From: Zygnema cylindricum | Taxonomy: Eukaryota > Streptophyta > Zygnematophyceae > Zygnematales > Zygnemataceae | Assembly (NCBI GenBank): GCA_037447655.1 | Contig: JBBHKE010003572.1 | Location: forward strand, 124,001 to 188,000 | Reading direction: 5' to 3' | Length of the DNA: 64,000 bases | In this document: positions 59,500-64,000 of the stretch, piece by piece | How positions within the stretch are numbered: position 1 is the first letter of the stretch | How the letters are laid out: each line of letters starts with the position of its first letter | Position numbers and translations under genes: made by a program | Notes under the pieces: generated by a model | What the model was told of the DNA's origin: nothing | Databases searched by the model: none | Seen by the model: the letters and a program-made list of their open reading frames with translations, nothing else

Positions 59500-60781
59500 T
59501 CAAACCCTGACGATTGGCTTATAGATAGTGGTGCTAGTCACCACCTTTCACCGCGATCTGATTGGTTCACTAACCTTTCTCCTTTATCATCTCCTATGCA
59601 GATTCGTTTAGGAGACGACCGCATTCTGCTGGCTACTCATTCTGGCGACGTCAACGTCCCTAATGTGTCTATTCACATTCGCGACGTACTCTTTGTTCTT
59701 GGTGTAGCTAGGAATATATTTTCTGTCAAAGTCGCCACTTTTGATGGCTTAAAAGGTGAATTTAATAATGATAGAGTAACGTTTTTTGATAGAAAAGACA
59801 ATAGTACTGTAAGTTTTGGCGTAGCACGAGATTCTATGTACGTCCTACAATCTTATAGTAGACCAAAAATATTTGCTTTAAGTGCTAGCGTCAAAAGTTT
59901 TCCACTTTGGCATTTAAGATATGGTCATTTAAATAGCAAAAGTTTGCGTACTTTGCCAAATCTTGTAACTGGACTAAATTCATTCTCTAGCAAATCTTTC
60001 GATTTTTGTCACGGTTGCGTGCAAGGAAAAATGTCACGTCACTCATTTCCCAGTAGCACTACCGTCATCACTAAACCACTTGCACTTGTACACACGGACG
60101 TCTGTGGTCCCATGCGCACTCGTAGCTTCAGTGGATCCCTTTATTTTGTCACTTTCATTGACCACGCCACTCGTTTTTCACACGTATATCTAATCTGTCA
60201 TAAATCTGACGATTTTGCCCGATTTCATGAATAGTGACCACGCCCCTCGTTTTTCACACGTATATCTAATCTGTCATAAATCTGACAATTTTGCCCGATT
60301 TCATGAATTTAAGGCGTTGGAAGAAAATTTTCACAACAAACGAATCAAGGTCTTGCGTAGTGACAACGGTGGCGAATTTTTGTCCAACCAGTTTTCGGAA
60401 TTTCTCATGCAATATGGAATCTCACGTCATTTAACGGCGCCTCGGACGCCACAACAAAACGACATTGCAGAAAGGTACAATCAAACATTACATGACATGT
60501 CACGCTCCATGTTGTACTATGCAAATTTGCCTTATGAATTTTGGGCAGAGGCTGTCGTTTGCGCAAATTACTTACGCAATCTTTGTCCCACTAACGATTT
60601 ACCAATATTTACTCCAATGGAAGCATGGTCCTATGTCAAACCAGATATACGCAACTATAGAATCTTTGGTTGTGAAACGTGGTATGGAGACCTCCTCCAA
60701 TCAGACGGCAAATTGGGCGCTCACGCATTTTGTGGCATTTTCGTTGGGTACGCTCCAAATTGCAAAGCGTACCGCATCTAG
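59500..60781 (+). pseudogene. copia protease and integrase relic
   Basis: The protease active site WLIDSGASHH is at ~59513. The GAG-pre-integrase HLRYGHL with CHGC zinc pair is at ~59910-60020. The integrase catalytic triad is visible: D in HTDVCGP, D in RSDNGGEF, E in DIAERYNQT. A 76-bp tandem duplication at 60160-60308 shifts the frame and places TAG after FHE. A stop also follows CKAYRI at 60779. Confidence 0.88.
60160..60308 (+). repeat. 76-bp tandem duplication inside integrase
   Basis: Two copies of GACCACGCCACTCG...TTTCATGAAT, starting at 60160 and 60236. They differ at only a few positions. The unit is not a multiple of three. Confidence 0.92.
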
Positions 60782-61513
60782 AGTCATTCTCAGCATCGCG
60801 TCATCACAACCAGAGAAGTAACTTTCAACAAAACGCCACTTCTCCAAACCTTGTCTCGTTTGCCCTTCCCTTCCCCTTTTCCCCTATAATGTGACTTTCC
60901 TTCCCTCACCCTCTATGACCCTTTTCCCCCAAACCTTCCCCTTCAATCTCTTCAGCCATCTGAATTCACCTACCTTACACCTTCCCACCCCTCTCCTCTT
61001 AATCCTCCCATATTTTTCCCCTCGTCATCTACAAGTCCCCCTCTTCCTCCATCTTCTCCTACCCCCGTTGTTTTCCCAACTGCTCCCATCACTCCTACCA
61101 ACCACTCAGCTGCCTTTCCTCTTCATCCTGTCACATTCTGAAGATAATTCCTCCTCTCCCCCTCTTTCACAAGATGATCCTCTTTTTGACACTCTTTCTC
61201 CCACAATTTTTTCCCACTCACCTTTTCCTGGGCCTTTTGCTCCTCTTCAACCTTCACTTTCCGAGCTTGAGCCTTCCTCTCTTCCTGAGCCTTCTCTTTT
61301 ATCTCGCCGAAACCCAGCACGCTCTAGAGTTCCCCCCTCTCGGCTTATTACTTCCATAGACCATGCCTCTCTAGCTTACGTTTACTCGGCTGGGGCCTCT
61401 GCCTCTCTTATTTCAGCCCCTCTCTCTCTCAAAGCTGCCTTAAAACGACTTGATGCCTCCCTTTGAAAAATCATTGTTGATGTTGAATTCAATGCCTTGT
61501 TTTCCAACAAAAC

Positions 61514-63009
61514 ATGGAATCTTGTTCCCCTTCCCCTAGAAGAAAGGCACCCGGTTCGAAATGGGTCTTTCGTGTAAAACAAAAAGCGGATGGATCCGTG
61601 GACAAATACAAAGCTCGCTTGGTGGCGAAGGGCTTTTCCCAAATCGAAGGTATAGATTTCACTGAAACCTTTGCTACTGTTGCCCGGTTGACATCTATCC
61701 GCACTTTACTTGCTTTAGCTGCTGAACATGATTATCCATGTTCATCAGATGGATGTTAAAAATGCCTTCTTAAATGGAATCTTGTTTGAGGACATTTACA
61801 TGCATCAGCCTGAAGGCTATATTTCCCCTGGATCTGAACATCTTGTTTGCCATCTCATTAAAACAATATATGGATTAAAGCAATCCCCAAGTGTATGGAA
61901 CCATACCACAGATGCCATTATGCAGAAAGAAGGATTTACCCGAATTGATGCCGATTTTAGCATTTACTCTAGTGGCTTTGGCACCTCCTTGATCATTGTT
62001 GCCATCTTTGTCCACGATCTCCTTCTTGTGGGTCCTTCCCTCTCTGAAATCTCCACTGTCAAATCTCTCTTTCAGACCTATTTTGACATGGCCGATCTAG
62101 GTGAGCTTACTTATTATTTGGGCATTCAAGTTTCTCATAATCGCTCTGCTCGCACCCTCTCTCTCTCAGGAGACCTTTATCTCTAATCTTTTAGAACGCC
62201 TTGGCATGGCAGAGTGCTCCTCCTTTTCCACTCCTTTAGATGCCAATGCCCTTCTCCTCCGTTCCACTGACTCCCTTCTCTCCCCCTCCCTCCATGCCAC
62301 TTATCGCTCGATGGTCGGGGCCCTTATGTACGCCATGCAGGCCACCCGCCCTAACATTGCCACAGCTGTCACTAAACTCATTCAATTCCTTCAACGTCCT
62401 TCTCTTGATCATCTTGCCGCAGCCAAACGTGTCTTTCGTTATCTACAGGGCACTAAAACTCTTTGTCTTACATATTCTTCCTCTGGCTCTAGTACTTTTA
62501 CAGGTTTTGTTGATTCAAATTGGGCACAAGATGAGCTTTCCCGCCGTTCCACCACTAGCTCGTGCTTCTTTTTGGGCAATGGTCTTATCTCTTGGTCATG
62601 CAGAAAGCACCCTACCACTGCATGCTCCAGCACTGAGGGGGAATATATGGCTGCTTGTCACGTCGCCAGGGAAGGAGTCTGGCTTCGGACTCTACTTTCC
62701 AATCTTGGATTTCCCCCTTCAGCCCCTACTCTTATCTTTTCCGATTCCCAAGGAGCTCTTGCTTTGATCCGCAATCCTGTTCACCACAAGCGGACGAAGC
62801 ACGTCGACATTCAGTATCATTACTCTCGGGAGCGGGTCGAAAATGGCAGTCTCCTGTTTCTTTATGTCGAATCCGCCGACCAGGTGGGCGATTGTCTCAC
62901 CAAGGCTCTTTATCGTCCTCACTTTGAGCAGCATCTTCTCTCCTTGGGCTTCGTCTTCCTTCTCCTCCTAGCTAAATTCCCTTTGTTTTCATCTCAATCT
63001 ACTTCCTAG
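61514..63009 (+). pseudogene. copia reverse transcriptase and RNase H relic
   Basis: RT blocks [17 protein letters not shown], a frameshift near 61735, then [11 protein letters not shown] and IYGLKQSP. The active-site YVDD position reads FVHD, a substituted catalytic Asp. A second frameshift lies near 62110-62186. RNase H blocks TGFVDSNWAQD, SSTEGEYMA and HVDIQYHYSRE follow, with the end at 63009. Confidence 0.88.
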
Positions 63010-63017
63010 TTTTCGCT

Positions 63018-63027
63018 TGAGGGGGGG
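63018..63027 (+). promoter_or_regulatory. Polypurine tract of copia element
   Basis: GAGGGGGGG immediately before the right LTR, the expected plus-strand priming site. Confidence 0.75.
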
Positions 63028-63485
63028 AGTTAAGGGATATTTAGCGTCAGTTTATTTTTGTCCTGTCTGTAATTTTTTTACGTTGGTCAAGTCTTGTTGA
63101 CCGTCTTATCCGGACGACTCATTTTTGGTCATGTCCGTACTTCCATACGTCGGTCCAATCTTGTGTACCTTTTATTACATACGTCGGTCTAGTTTTTTTT
63201 TACGTACACGTCCTTTGACCGTATGTCCAGTCCTTTGGGCGACGGTCCAGTCTTCCTTTTTGTCCTACATACATTTATTAAAACCTAGACTATGATCCTT
63301 TTTGTTACAGCACACCGTAGAGCGCTCAGACTTCATAGTAATTGGCAATTGTATATTTTGTATATAAGTGACTCTTCTCACTTAATGAAATCATCCCAAA
63401 TACAAATCAATTCCTCTCTCCAATGTATTGATCCTTCTCTTGTGTACAATTTCATGGCTTCCGCCAATCCACCTCCTATAAGTTA
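63028..63485 (+). repeat. Right LTR of copia element
   Basis: 458 bp matching the left LTR. The first bases are AGTTAAGGGA against TGTTGCGGGA, so the TG start is mutated. It also contains the gag start MASANPPP. Confidence 0.85.
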
Positions 63486-64000
63486 TCCCAACGGTATAAT
63501 TCCCTCATAATACAAATTCCTTTAAGCATATTCTCCCCCTCTCTCTCTCGCTCTCTCCCTCTCTCTCTTTTGCTCTCCATCTATCTCTCTCTCCCTCTTT
63601 CTCTCACTCACTTTCTCTCAGCGAGTATATCCGTATGTATGATTTCATATGCATAGTTTTGCATGTAAAATTCCATATTCTGTATATTTTTTGTTTTTGT
63701 ACGTAAAACATGAGTAATTTCTTATGTATAAATTACTTCGTAATACAAGCAATTCAGATTTATAATCCCCTCATAACACAAGTAAAAAATCTGCATGTAA
63801 ACTTCCCAAAACATGAATAATTTCCTATGTATAAAAATACAAGCAGCCCACATTTTCTCATAAAGTTCCCTCTACACAACTAATTCCGTACATATAGCCC
63901 CACCATAAAAACATTATCTATAAATATATAATTAAATATATTCATATATATATACATATAAACACCCATTATTTATATATAAACACCCATTACTTAGAGC
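63486..64000. other. Right window edge, low complexity, no gene
   Basis: A CT microsatellite at 63530-63620 is followed by AT-rich DNA with ATATAT runs. Nothing coding is seen. Confidence 0.6.

Larger units (their letters stand above)
58012..63485 (+). mobile_element. Ty1/copia LTR retrotransposon, non-functional
   Basis: Complete structural unit in copia order: LTR, gag, protease, integrase, reverse transcriptase, RNase H, polypurine tract, LTR. The domain order (integrase before RT) identifies Ty1/copia rather than Ty3/gypsy. The 5-bp flanks (AGTAA left, TCCCA right) do not match, so a target duplication is absent or the ends are shifted. Coding is broken by stops and at least three frameshifts. 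Confidence 0.92.

Noticed and set aside
60891-61466. 191-codon Pro/Ser-rich frame as a separate gene
   Set aside because: It occupies the variable linker between integrase and reverse transcriptase of the copia element.

Overview
This is a repeat-rich nuclear eukaryotic window. Genes are split into many short exons with GT-AG introns, and transposons outnumber genes. The organism is most likely a streptophyte green alga or early-diverging plant relative. The farnesyl-diphosphate synthase and the RlmN-like radical-SAM enzyme are of plant/organellar type, and the formin lacks the animal domain layout. A Chara-like genome would fit the long introns and transposon load, but the species call is inference. 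I assembled exons by eye from splice sites, reading-phase continuity and family motifs. The one computed input was an open-reading-frame list.

Layout. (1) 1.2-8.7 kb, minus strand: a 9-exon RlmN/Cfr-family radical-SAM methyltransferase, complete from ATG to stop (471 codons). (2) 8.8-12.0 kb: nested DNA transposons just upstream of it (two hAT-type, two Tourist/Harbinger-type in opposite orientation, and one further hAT inside a poly-T/poly-C tract), most with visible target-site duplications. (3) 13.1-25.9 kb, plus strand: a 15-exon formin (1431 codons) with a poly-proline FH1 and an FH2 domain. The FH2 domain is interrupted by a 594-codon exon of charged coiled coil, the most unusual feature of the window. 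(4) 28.0-35.1 kb, minus strand: a 13-exon farnesyl-diphosphate synthase (383 codons) with both Asp-rich motifs. Possible transit-peptide and other upstream exons lie at 35.4-39.0 kb. (5) 39-54 kb: almost entirely non-autonomous TIR elements in nested and inverted arrangements, with one 10-N assembly gap. A small GC-rich secreted-protein candidate (50.55 kb) sits in this zone. (6) 54.5-55.3 kb: a candidate four-exon gene of unknown function. (7) 58.0-63.5 kb: a Ty1/copia retrotransposon with both LTRs, decayed by stops, frameshifts, a 76-bp tandem duplication and a substituted catalytic Asp.

The three recognised genes have no obvious joint function. RlmN-like enzymes modify RNA in organelles, formins nucleate actin, and FPP synthase feeds sterol and isoprenoid synthesis. 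The formin and FPP synthase genes converge on a 2.2-kb gene-poor spacer. Most of the remaining structure is transposon biology, with at least seven TIR families visible and four nested insertions that give relative ages.
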